A stretch of DNA of 64,000 nt, taken from positions 2,232,001 through 2,296,000 of the forward strand of contig JAPWGK010000002.1 in NCBI GenBank assembly GCA_029641185.1, written 5' to 3'. The position numbers were made by a program, and so were the translations under genes. Every line of letters begins with the position of its first letter. Positions within the stretch are counted from its first letter, which is position 1. Of the stretch, positions 13,341-24,130 are shown in pieces. The notes below the pieces were generated by a model. The model worked only from the letters and a program-made list of their open reading frames with translations. It was not told the DNA's origin and did not search any database. Origin of the DNA: Pseudofabraea citricarpa (taxonomy: Eukaryota; Ascomycota; Leotiomycetes; Helotiales; Dermateaceae).

Positions 13341-14839
13341 CAAACTTTGATACAACATGTCGTGCCTTACGCTTGCGCATGTCATCCTCGTATGAATTCC
13401 AGATCAAGAAGGCCATCCAACATTGATCGCAAATTTTGCCCCCGGTGTTGCCGTCCTCTAGAATGGTGGCGTGGTATGGTAACACACGTTTCGCAGCCTC
13501 GTATGCCGCCCTTCGAGCACGGCACGTTACATGGCAGAGAAACGCTGCTCAGTTTGAAGTAAATTAATTGTAGCTAAGCCTCGGTTCAAAAAGTCTGCGG
13601 GATAATTCAATATCAGGTTATTTCTTATACTAGCTGTAATATACAACCACTTACAAGTGTGCTATTACTTCATATAGTACAATCATTGCATAGTATATGG
13701 CCAATAGAAAGACTACATCTTTCTTAAATGGTGATGAGTATGTGTATAGCTAGGGCCAACATAGCCAGCGAGAACCATAAGCTACTCTCAAAGTACATAA
13801 TTACCAGAAAATACATAATTACTACAAGGCAGATGAATTCTTCCGAATTAACACCGATGCACAAGAAGGCAAGCTCGTGAGACGGCTGACTTGCGTTCTT
13901 TCTCCGTGTAGTATGCAGCCGTGCTACATAGCGTGTAGCTAGTCAGAATTCAATCTATCAAAACCTTCTATCATTTTCTTGTCAGAAAGCCCAGAAAGCT
14001 TAGATGGGTCGTGTATTTTATCATGTGCTTGACTCCACAGTAAGCAGCCGAAATCAGTTACGAAATGTGATCACAATAACGTTGCAACGGTTAATTTATG
14101 TTGTGTAAGGCTATGATCTTCTCTCGGCGATTCATGTTCAGCCGCATGCTACATGCATTTCAGCTCCTGCTGTCCAACCTTATGCAAGGAACACTGGGCT
14201 GGAACTTGAGGCTCAAAACTGAGTTGAATTAGTAAGAAATTCGGAGCTTCGTCGTGTTACACGCTTTGCGGACAGACTTTGGAAAACTTCCTAAGAACTC
14301 AATCTCCCAAGTATCCGCAGACGACAGAGAAACTACTATTGCGGGGTAAGCGACGTAGGGTGAAGGATGCAAAATTGGCACGAGAATCCAGCTCTACAAG
14401 CTGCAATTGCGAAAGGTCTTTCATATATGAAATCAAATATAGATACGTTTCTGTAGCATCAGAGAATCCGCGATTTTTTTAGTGGGTGGTCTTGCTGATA
14501 TTTCTAGCCGCGAAACCCTGTAAAAAAAATAGTCTCTGCGCGATTCCATCGCAGCATCTGAAGGGAGAAAAAACAATAGTCAACCCGAGAAAGTGGATCC
14601 TTAAAATACCATATATGGGAATATGTCATTAATTTACTGAAACCGGCACAAACTGAATGCGAGAACCACGGGCCGATGAGTTCCATTGGCTCTAGCTTTG
14701 TGTCCACCACACTTCCGTCAGATTGTTAGAGTGGTAATTGTGAAGGGGCTTTGATGTTTAATCCAATGCCCGACATATAAGTGCATAAAACACACAGAAT
14801 CTTCATCGAATAAGCCTTCAAATGTGATAGCCGTCTCCC
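13341..14839. other. AT-rich intergenic spacer
   Basis: Nothing supported as a gene. Short open frames (for example at 13332-13562, 14279-14482 and 14504-14710) have no recognisable domains. The stretch could be further decayed DNA belonging to the AAA ATPase relic next to it. Confidence 0.4.
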
Positions 14840-15744
14840 TCATCCAATCTTGATTCCGCCTCCACTAGCGCTGACGACACATCCCGTAATCCATCTCGCA
14901 TCGCGGCCACACAATAAACTGACTACATCTGCGACTTCCTCTGGTTGTCCAAATCGGGGCAGACATTGTAGGGGAATAAATTCACGCTTGAAGTTTTCTA
15001 ATGCCTCAGGTGGGCATTGCATAACGGACTCAGTTTGAGTCAAACCAACGGTCACCGCATTTGCAGTTGTGCCAGCCATAAATGAGAACTGAGGTAATAT
15101 TAGCATGACTTACTTAGTCAATGGAATGAAAGTGCCAGCTCTTTACACACCTTATCCTCCTTGCCTCCAAAAGCTTCTGCCCATGTACGACACAGAGACT
15201 CGCCAGCGGATTTCCCTGCGGAATACATCAACTGCATTGACCACGGCTGCCTTGATCTGATAGATGATATATATATGATCCGGCTTTCGAGCTGGAACAT
15301 CCTTCGCTTAACGAGCTCATCGACAATTAGGACGGGTGTTTGTATATTGCCAACCATACTCCTCTGGATCTCTTCAACTGACAACTCTCCGATCACACCT
15401 GGAACGGGGTCGGCAGCATTATTGACGTATATATCAACACGGCTAGAGAAGTGCTGAGTTATGGTGTCGGCAATAGTTCGAGCACACGTGGGCGAGAAGA
15501 TGTCGGCAACGATGCCAATAACCTTGGAACTTCGTTTCTGGCCTGCGTTCTCGTACAAAGTACCAATCTCCTTCTCGATTGATTCAAACAAACTCAGACT
15601 GTCAGTACTGGAACATGTTCCCAGTATGGCGCATCCTCTCGCTCCAAGGCTCAAGGCAATTGCTCGACCTATGCCTCGAGACGCTCCAGTAACAATTGCT
15701 ACCTTGCCTGAAAGGCCTTGCTCTCGGAGTTGTAATTGAGCCAT
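14840..15744 (-). CDS. Short-chain dehydrogenase/reductase (classical SDR)
   Basis: Second SDR in the window, about 280 aa, two exons on the minus strand (15744-15151 and 15088-14840) with a 62-nt GTGTGT...CAG intron. The cofactor loop TGASRGIG is near residue 19, which is typical spacing. It is followed by NNAA (NNAG in most relatives), a catalytic Ser in YISSIRS and the Tyr/Lys pair YSAGK. The C-terminal half has RFGQPEEVADVVSLL and ITGCVVSASGG, the usual FabG-like ending. Substrate unknown. The ATG at 15744 was preferred over an in-frame ATG at 15801 because it leaves a normal short N-terminus before the Rossmann fold. It resembles bacterial-type FabG/glucose-dehydrogenase SDRs more than the SDR at 10.7-11.7 kb, so it is a different subfamily, not a recent duplicate. 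Confidence 0.85.
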
Positions 15745-16941
15745 TGAATTTGTTGATGTGAGGTTATGATACCGCATCAAGTAACTTTCCCCGCATATCA
15801 CGGGAACGAGTAGTCAGGGACCATGTCGATTAAGGTTAGTGAATTGTCTAACTGTATCCAATCACAAGCCTCAGCTAGAGCCGATATCTATCCCGTGATT
15901 ATATTAGCTGGGAACCAATGAGGGTTATAAACCTTAGACATAGTGCATAAACTAGAAAAAATAGTGTGAAGTATTTAATTGAATCTGGGACTTTTTACCA
16001 GGTTACCGTGACACTCTGTTCGCATCTACGGAGGTTGTGTCACCTGACCAGAAGACGAGGTGTAGTTGAACCTTCATCAAAACTTCTAGCTTATGGTTGC
16101 CTTTTGAGATTTCAGATATTCTGTAAACTATAGGCTACCTTAATACCGAATTATTGTCCTGTCCTCCTTTTCTCTCTCTGAGAGAGACTCCTATTCTACC
16201 TCTAATTTTTGCCACTCACAATCTCATGCTGAGTAGTAATTAGATTTATCGCGGGAGTTTGGAGGCAATCAAAAATAAACTTGTGGGATAATCAGCGACA
16301 CTCAACCTATTTATGAAACAACGCCATTGAAAATTATTACACAGTCGTATAGGTGAACATAAATAAGCTTCTATCATGCCCAAATTCAGCACAACGAAGG
16401 AAGAGATTTCTTCCAAATTAATTTGAATTTAGGCGACGAACTATGGTTGATCATATCGTGATAGTAGGTGCTATATGTTCTGTTCACCTTACTCTTCATT
16501 ACTTTTGAAAAATATATATCATGAATTTATAAAATTATGTAATAATTAAACGGGTCTGAGTTTGTTTAGCAGCATGAGGGTTTCAGTGTTGTAATATCTG
16601 AGATGAGGATGACTACCAGACGACAAGGGTGTAGTGAATGAAAATGGCTAGAATTGTAAATGCTCTAAACATAAATGTTGGTTGACTGTAATCAATGGCA
16701 CGATGGGCACCACATACTCACTCTATGAATATAGTGCTCGTTTCGAAGGTATTGATTTGTCTAAGGAAGAAATAGGAGCAACAAGGAGGATGCCTTATAT
16801 AGGCACTGGCGTAACACGTGCCCTCATGACTATTCTTCCAACAATAAATAACCATTTTTAAAGCTTCTGAATTCTCAATCAAAATAAACATTATAGAGCA
16901 GGAAATCAAACACATTTTCGCGTGCCGCCCGAATTATGTAC
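15745..16941. other. AT-rich intergenic spacer with promoter of the SDR
   Basis: No gene recognised. It contains a pyrimidine/purine inverted run (CTCTCTCT next to GAGAGAGA) near 16171-16188 and AT-rich blocks near 16505-16550. The part next to 15745 should hold the promoter of the minus-strand SDR, and the far end the 3' region of the pepsin-fold gene. Confidence 0.35.
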
Positions 16942-18767
16942 CTACTTAGAAGCAATTTTCCCCGTTGATTCGCCCATCTCAAAAGCTACTTCCTCCCTAG
17001 CTGGCATCTCAAATATTTGCAATCCATCGGATCCATTTAGCTCATGCAGGGGCCCTTCTTCATTGCCTTGTAAGTCACTAGGGCCAGGCTTCGCAGCCGT
17101 TGTATTATGACTTAATCCTTCGCCAGTCATTTCCGGCTTCCCATCATATGTGATGATTTGTTGAGATTTGGGCGGCGCTTTATGTTGGCGTCGGCGCCTT
17201 TCCGCGTGATAAACTATCAGAATTATGATAGTTACGATCACAATGGTTCCTGCTACAATTCCTGCGATTACACTTGGTGGGAGTTTCGGACCCGGTGCTT
17301 CAATTTCTGGGTCTGCGATGACCGAATCGCTAGGAGAAATGATTGCAACAATATCCTGCTGCGCATCGCCATCCCAAGCGCACTGAGAGACTGAAAAGTT
17401 TCGTCGATCATAGTCAGCAGTCAAATATCTAGGATATTCAATCAGCCAATCTTCTTTGGGAGGTATGGGTGACTTTCTCTGAACTTACGCTTCCTGAAAG
17501 AAAGTTCGTCCAAGTGTGTACTGAGATTCGTTTGCTGCTCGTTTCAGGGGGAAGTACCTGGTAGGACTTGATACAAGAGGCGCACTTAATCTCAAGTCGA
17601 AGGCTGCATATGGTAATTCTATGTTGACAGAATGCGTGGAAGTTGTATTGCTGAGTTGAAAAATTACGCTTGAGTTCTTTGCTGCATTTTCTGCATGTTG
17701 GGTGTCGTTGACAAAATAAAGTGCAAGCGTCTCATTCCAGATAAGACCAAATACCTCCTCAAAAATGGCGCAAGCCTCTTCTGGAAGCCATATTTGAGGA
17801 ATAGACGAGTCCATAAAAGCGGTAATAGGATTTGGCAGCAGAGGTGTGCGCATTGTTGGCGGAGAGTCTACCTTCGTGATTGACCTAATATTCACAGTGA
17901 TGTCTCGAGCGTCTTCGGAATTGAATGACCAAGTCAGATTGTTCGCTATGAATTTTGACGTATCATAGCCTCCTAACGTAAGACTTCCGAGAACTTTGTT
18001 CAGCCCCACAAAGAATCAGGTATATTCTTTTCGTGAGAAAACCGATGAACCCGGAGTGTTACTTACTATACCGATTCCCCGCTGTATAACTCCAAGAAGT
18101 ACTTGGGATAAGATTCCTTACTCTCAGTGATTCGATATAACTGGGAATTGGGTTGTTGAATGTTGTGAAATTGATCGGTCTTGGATTGAGCCCAAATATA
18201 CCAAGGAAAAAATCCTGTCCTGCCATACCCCCAACTGTCTGGTTTTCAAGTTTTGGTCCTCTACTCCCTTGCCATCCAAGTGTAATATCATCAAACCCAT
18301 AAAGACCTCTTCCTGTAAATCCAAGCCGCTCCTCTATTGCAAGAGCATATATATCGCTCGAAGGGTTCGCTTGATTCTTTACCCAGGTTGATGATTGATT
18401 AAGAATAAACTCTCTGCCTCGTAATTCTACACAATTTGCTGAGTCGGACACGATACAGCCTTGTGGAAGAACTACGAGAGTCTGGTATGCTGACGTACCG
18501 ACCATTACTCTTACATTTTGAGGAGGAGTACCGACTTGTATTGGAAACGAACTCCATGGCCCGTCATTTCCGTCCCTATAATTCTCAGTCACGAAGTTCT
18601 TGCCCTAACTACAAATTAACTTACCACTCCTGTGACGCAGAAATTACTACCGGTGCTGGATTTTCAATTTCACGGGGCCGAGAAGGACCGCCATGCGTGT
18701 AACGAGAAGAAAACATGTGCGAGCAAAGGAATATATCGAACAGAAAAGATATTAAGAGCATGAACAT
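16942..18767 (-). CDS. Yapsin-like pepsin-family (A1) membrane protein, probable pseudo-protease
   Basis: Four minus-strand exons (18767-18625, 18575-18067, 17993-17489, 17428-16942) give about 547 aa. An N-terminal hydrophobic stretch (MFMLLISFLFDIFLCSHMF) acts as signal peptide. The pepsin fold begins at WDGNDGPWSSFPIQVGTPPQ. Where active pepsins have Asp-Thr-Gly, this protein reads VMVGTSAYQT, so the first catalytic Asp is missing. The second half has MDSSIPQIWLP at the expected second Asp position, and LGSLTLGGYD and YTLGRTFFQ are family landmarks. A single transmembrane helix (SVIAGIVAGTIVIVTIIILIV) is followed by basic RRRRQ and an approximately 100-aa cytosolic tail. Inferred: a type I surface protein with a sensor or binding role rather than proteolysis. 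The acceptor of exon 3 (AACAAAG) is weak but is the only one near that restores the frame. The gene is divergent from the Ser/Thr-rich gene that starts at 19333. Confidence 0.8.
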
Positions 18768-19332
18768 ATTAGCAAAACTGAGTTCCTCGAGTTCATCTTG
18801 AGCAAACCATCAACCGAGGAGGTTTTGCAACACAGTGTTTTTACCTAGGCAAAATGACTAAGGCAGTTGGGCCGGTTCTAAAATAGCAATGAAAGTGCCA
18901 AATATCCGAGGTAATCTTTGAGATGATGAACATGTAGTACATGTGTACTTGAACGGGTTCAGATTCGAGTAACTTGTATGTAATTCGGCGGCTTATGGCA
19001 CTGCACGGATTGCAGCTGAAGGCTTTTAACCGTTGCTTGTATTACCACACCAACGGGTGCATTGTGGTGATAAACTATCTCAAATATTACTTGCATAAAT
19101 GACTGCAGGTGATTGTCAGCTTATTCGGAGTGCTTCCAAACACCTACTGAAAGTTCTACCATAATCCATAACCACTTTCTCTCTCTTTCTTTCTTTTTCT
19201 TAGCATGAGCCAGTATTAAGGCCATTATAAATACCTGAAGTCTATCTAATCTTTTGTTTTAACTGCTTCTATTTCACCTCTTGAAAAGCAATTTATGGTT
19301 CAAAGACCGATAATTGACTGTACTTCATCAGC
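18768..19332. promoter_or_regulatory. Shared divergent promoter region
   Basis: This 565-bp spacer separates the start codons of two divergently transcribed surface-protein genes, the pepsin-fold membrane protein and the Ser/Thr-rich GPI-type protein. A CT-rich tract (CTCTCTCTTTCTTTCTTTTTC, about 19180-19200) lies upstream of the plus-strand gene, as is common for fungal promoters. A short upstream ATG frame overlaps the minus-strand leader. No specific factor site is claimed. Confidence 0.4.
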
Positions 19333-21156
19333 ATGAAGAGTATAATCATTGCTCTCGTCACGGTTTTCCCTTTCATTGTAGCTAGATCGACTGCTCCATA
19401 TAAACGTATGCTCGGATATGCAGATATTAGGAAAGAGGAGACTAATTTGTTTCAAGATACCCGTGTTCTCAATGTCACATCAGGATCACCCAAAGTCATA
19501 TCGGCAATAGAACCGACATTATTAACACCAGTGGTAATAGAACCGACATTATTGAAACCACAGGCAACAGAACTGAACCCTGACGATCCAAAACTTGAAC
19601 CCACCCAGTCAATATCAATTGCCTCAGTTAGAACAAACTCACATGGCCCAACATCACTTCCAATTCGAACATCCTCGACTAGAACAAACTCACATGGCCC
19701 AATACCACATCCAATTCAAATATCATCAGCTGGCACAGATTTAGTTGGCCAAATATCACTTCAGATTCGAACATCATCTCGCTCTGCAACCATATCAAAA
19801 GCAAGTGAACATATCACTACTTCCCGACATGCAACAACTCTTAACCCCTCTACTACTATATCTTTTAAAGCCACAACTACCGAGTCACTAGTATCTTCAC
19901 CTTCTCGTTTTATGTCTGAGGAATTTATTACCCAAACGCCTATGCGGTCTTCAAGAACTTTCCAGGTCAGCAGCAAATCAGAAACTTCATCTATTATCAG
20001 TATGTCTCCTTCGTTGACGTCAAGCTCCGACTAATAATTAAAACCCTTAGCCGGTATACCAGTGCTAGAACCGAATTTTGCTACCATTGAACAAGTTTCA
20101 ACGACTTTAGACACAACGATACTATTAAAAACAGATGGTAGTATATCTCCTTCGTTAACTTCAAGCTCCGATCGAGAAACAAAAACCTTTGTCCATGGAG
20201 AAAGCCTATACTTGAACCCCGCCGCTACTAAACAGGTCTCGACGACTGTGGATACAACGATATCATTAAACACAGATGACAGTATCCTATCTACTACAGT
20301 TGTCTTGACTGTGATCAGGGTATCGACAGCATCGGATATCTCCAGTGGTTACTCGACGTTAACAAGCAGAAGCCTGATCACGTTCATTACCCCAGCGACA
20401 AGTAGCATAGTTATCCCAAAATCGACAACAGAGTTTGATAAAATTCCAGCATCAACTATATTACTTGCCTCTTCTTCAGCAACCAGCTTTTCGTCCATTG
20501 ATCAGGAGCCTCATTTCTATTTGCCACCGGTTGTCGTTACAACAACCTTGCCTTTTATTTCTGGATCTTCAGTCCCAGAGCAAACTGCAGCCATCTCTGG
20601 CACTACCAATGTTGGTTTGACTGCAGCTACCACGATAGATTTTAGAGTTTCTGGTTTTTTGGTTCCTCACCCTACTATCTCAAGTTCAATTTCCGAGGCG
20701 GCCAGCAACTTCGAGTCGGGTAGCACATACATCATTGGAAGTAACGCCAGAAGCATTCCAATTCAAACTTCGGCGAGAACGACTCTCATTTCAGGAATAG
20801 CTACAACAGTCCTTGAAGATTCAACTATTCAAATTCTAACCTCTGGTGAAAAGGCTAATACTCGCGAGGACACAATAATTACAAGCCAGACAGAGATTTC
20901 AGTTTTGTCGTCACGTCAAGTTACCAGTGACGCGGCAGTCTCAGGGACCGTTATTAGTAGCATAGCAACTACGGGCACGTTTTTCACAACTAGTACAGGG
21001 GCTTCAACAACCAGATCCATGTCTGAAAGCTCCGGCAGAATCAATACTCCGAGCAGCATTTCAACAACTTCTCAGATCGGAACCAGTGTAGCCACAAGTA
21101 ACAGAGTTGGTCTGTGGCTTGTTTTGTGCCTTGGAGTTTTGGGACCATTGTTTTGA
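19333..21156 (+). CDS. Ser/Thr-rich, mucin-like predicted GPI-anchored surface protein
   Basis: Two exons, 19333-19999 and 20051-21156, give 590 aa. The intron is 51 nt (GTATGT...CTAAT...CTTAG) and is required, because its sequence holds in-frame stops. The protein starts with a signal peptide (MKSIIIALVTVFPFIVARST). Almost all the rest is Ser/Thr-rich low-complexity sequence, expected to be heavily O-glycosylated. The C-terminus is a hydrophobic tail (VGLWLVLCLGVLGPLF) after a Ser/Thr/Gly-rich stretch, typical of a GPI-anchor signal. Internal repeats include IEPTLL twice, the TNSHGP..PI repeats around residues 100-150, and an approximately 141-bp nucleotide repeat (19998-20281) in which the intron lies in the first copy. 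No enzymatic domain is visible. Inferred role: cell-wall or surface coat protein. Confidence 0.8.
19998..20281 (+). repeat. Two tandem copies of an approximately 141-bp unit; copy 1 contains the intron
   Basis: Copy 1 (about 19998-20137) and copy 2 (about 20139-20281) align almost without gaps: TCTCCTTCGTT, CAAGCTCCGA, ACAACGATA and ATTAAA-ACAGATG are shared in order and at the same spacing. In copy 1 the first third is spliced out. In copy 2 the same third is translated as SISPSLTSSSDRETKTF. Confidence 0.8.
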
Positions 21157-21640
21157 AGTGAGGGTGCAATAGTTGTACTACCTTGCAACCGCATAGTATC
21201 ATAGATACGCCTTGGTGCTAAGATCCTCTTGTCTTTCTTTTGTTGGCAACACATTCTAGTAATGTTATCTGGGACTCAACTTCCTACTTGTTTTAGTCGC
21301 TCCTTTTAATAGCGCAGTCGTGCAAATAAACGGTGTTATTCATTCAATTTTCACATGAAGGACCTGATGCTCAATTTTATGATTGGATAACCAACTGAGG
21401 TTCTCTATAGCGTAATATAACATTATTACATACTTGTTACTGAGTCAACTCTTTAAATCCAAACTTCGACTCTGGAGATATTCTCGCTTGCGGATTATAT
21501 TAAGCGACTGATTATCTGATGGAAAGCTGAATCTCTGTCACCAAACGAACGTAATGGTCATTAGCGGCGTGGATATGGTAGTTGGATAAGTCTCGCAGTT
21601 TATCTTATTCGAGCTTTTTAAGCCCAGAAAATCCTAATTG
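21157..21640. other. Intergenic
   Basis: Contains the 3' region of the Ser/Thr-rich gene and no supported gene. Confidence 0.35.
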
Positions 21641-22817
21641 TCAATATTTGACCCTTTGAGCACTAGCATAGCATGTAAGATTAGCTGTCCTACCTGTCAC
21701 AAATCCACCGTTCAAATTTACCGCTTCCAGTCCTGTTACAGAATGTGTACGAACAGCAGGATGGTGGACATCAATAGAAGGCCGGTTTGGGCCAGCACCC
21801 CAAAGGTCAAGAACTGTGCCATCTAGTGATATGTCAGTATTTTGATCTAAATACCTGCAAGATCTAATACATTGTAGTCTGGAAGTGTATATAAGATGCG
21901 GACTATTGGCTAATTTTTTGTATTTATCGCTCAAAGTGTCGGAGAGCCTACAACTGGGAGCCTATAGCAAAGTCAAATTTATGAACTGGCATAGGTAGGT
22001 ACCCAGGCAGCATCGCCACCAACTCCGGAGCGTTCTTCTATTCAAAGTAGAGAGTACGATAGAGCTAGTCTTCAAATAATAATAAATGAACTACAGATTT
22101 CTCTCTTGAGACTCAAATGACCTACGATTAATTTCGAACAATATATCCGCGTGAAACTCAGCAGACCCCTGAGAACTCTACAATTAGCTTCTGATTTGCT
22201 ATGCACCTGTTCGATGGGACTTACCCATGGTGTGCAATTGGTAAGCCGACTTGTATCTGCCGTGGCTTTTGCGCAGGATACCTATCCAGTATACCCTGAA
22301 ACAATTATGAGAACAAATTCATGATTGACGTAGACTTGGCACTCGCCATAGTGTGCGAAAAATTTCAAGTCAAGTCCTGATTGCGGAAATAAACACCCCG
22401 TTCGGTGACCAAAAGAGCCAACTCGTCCAATTGTTGCTCGGACAGCTCGGACAGCTGAGCACCTTTGAGAAAAGTGCCGATCGACTCTGTCAAGTCAGTG
22501 GGGTTTGCCACCGAAAATAAAGCTTTCTTTTCGGGGTCCGCAAAAAGAGCTCGATCTTTTGGAGGAGTGAAATCCTCGCGAATGGGATCGGGAGTAACAT
22601 GGTCTTTGATTCGTGGATTATAAATGGGATGGAGAGTGACAGGAAATCTAGAATCGGCTGAAATATGCTTGCAGGCTTCGACCGGAGATGATCTTATTAT
22701 TCTGGTTTTAGAATACTTTTGCGAAGGTATGAAGCCTAAATGAATTGTAACCAGGAACACAACCTGATTCAAAATGAGTTTCGTTTCAGGGCATTGAACT
22801 ATTCCACATGGGACCAC
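21641..22817 (-). pseudogene. TauD/TfdA-type 2-oxoglutarate dioxygenase, degraded
   Basis: Minus-strand remains of a fungal alpha-ketoglutarate-dependent dioxygenase (TauD family), in correct domain order but broken. The N-terminal part (22817-22365) reads SRFPVTLHPIYNPRIKDH, LKGAQLSELSEQQLDELALL and VYFRNQDL, the family N-terminal block. A tandem duplication of TCAAG at 22365-22374 then shifts the frame, after which KFFAHYG continues in another frame. Further on, GVGGDAAWVPTYASS (about 21970-22015) matches the usual GGDTAWASGYAA. LSDKYKKLANS and then HHPAVRTHSVTGLEAV with LNGGFVTG (21650-21900) match the family C-terminal half. The part carrying the final iron-ligand His/Arg region is absent. 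Stops and frameshifts rule out an active enzyme; the ends are approximate. Confidence 0.7.
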
Positions 22818-24130
22818 ATCTAATTTATTAACTTTCCTATTTGATATCTCATAAAGTACGATTTTATAATTCTGCTTGATTCTTTATCAGCAAAAGACGA
22901 AGGGATACCTAATATTGTTCACTTTGGTGTGACTGGGCTTTCCCAGCGTGTTTGCTACAACTGCGATTTGCAATCGGTAGTTGAATGCTCAACTAACTTC
23001 CATTTATAAGTGAATGCACAGATTCTCATCCCACTTTTCGTAAATCTGCTCACATGTCATTGGCTATGCTCTTGATAGTTTATGATTATTGTTCTAAGTT
23101 TAAGCTCGATTATGCCCTGCATGCATTGCAAGCGAGATAAATATGATATCATTCTATGCACTGTTCATAATATTATAGGATTATGAGATTTTTTTAATAT
23201 TTGCAGATTTGAAATTCTAAATAAGCCTTTCTACTTTGTTGATGACTGTTGACAGGTTATGGAGTCGCCGGTAGTTAGAAAATAAATTACATGGCCCGAG
23301 AAACCTAATTTGAAACTTAACATTTTGCTTCCGGATACAAAGTTTCTCGTTCTGATTTTTTACGGTCTAATCACAGTTGCCTTCTAACCCTGAATAGTTG
23401 TCTCTCGGCATAATTTTATTGTTGGAAAGACCTAAACCGAGAATACCCTCCAGTAGGCGAGTTGGGTTATTCTGTGCGATGGAACCTTTGCTACTGGTAC
23501 CCCGAGGGCTTGTACTTCTGGCACCTAAGTAATCAGCATTCTAGCAATTTGGATATTTCGGAGTTCATGGAGTTCCGGGTGGTTGGATGCGGAACGAACA
23601 AGTGGGCTATACTGGTACATGGTGCATTCCAAAGTTAAACATGGCTCCTGGGCCCTTAGCTCTTCGTGTATGCATATAGAGTTTGGCTAGTTCCAATGTC
23701 TAAACACTATTAATGCCAAGTCCTGAAGCAAAACTAACTAGACCTGTTACAAGTGCACAGGCGCAGAAACAGACATCAAAACAGAAGCGGCCAAGTCTTT
23801 TTTACGAATTTTCTTGTTTTGACATACATCCAGCATGCATCCAGCATGCAGTATTTGCAGGTACATGACTAGCTAGCCTCCCAATACTACGTGTACTAAT
23901 ATTCTACAAAGGGATCCTCGATTACACCTGCGATTGAGATTCCCGGAAGGGAAGTTAAACTCAATAATCGAAAGGTAATGGTCCATGAGTTCCTGTACCA
24001 TGGTTTTAGATTTCTAGCACAAAATCTTCATCAGCTTCAATTCTCAGTTTACATTCATTATTGGCGCATTTGTTTTGTCGATTTATCCAAATCTTGAAAT
24101 ACACCATCACTTTTACTGACCTTTTTTTGT
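22818..24130. other. AT-rich intergenic spacer, upstream of amino-acid permease
   Basis: No gene recognised. A short direct repeat (CATCCAGCATGCATCCAGCATGCAG) lies near 23827-23851. The last few hundred bases should hold the promoter of the permease, including a T-rich stretch just before its ATG. Confidence 0.4.

Noticed and set aside
15745..15801. Upstream in-frame start for the second SDR
   Set aside because: Would add 19 residues before a normal SDR N-terminus; the ATG at 15744 fits family length better.
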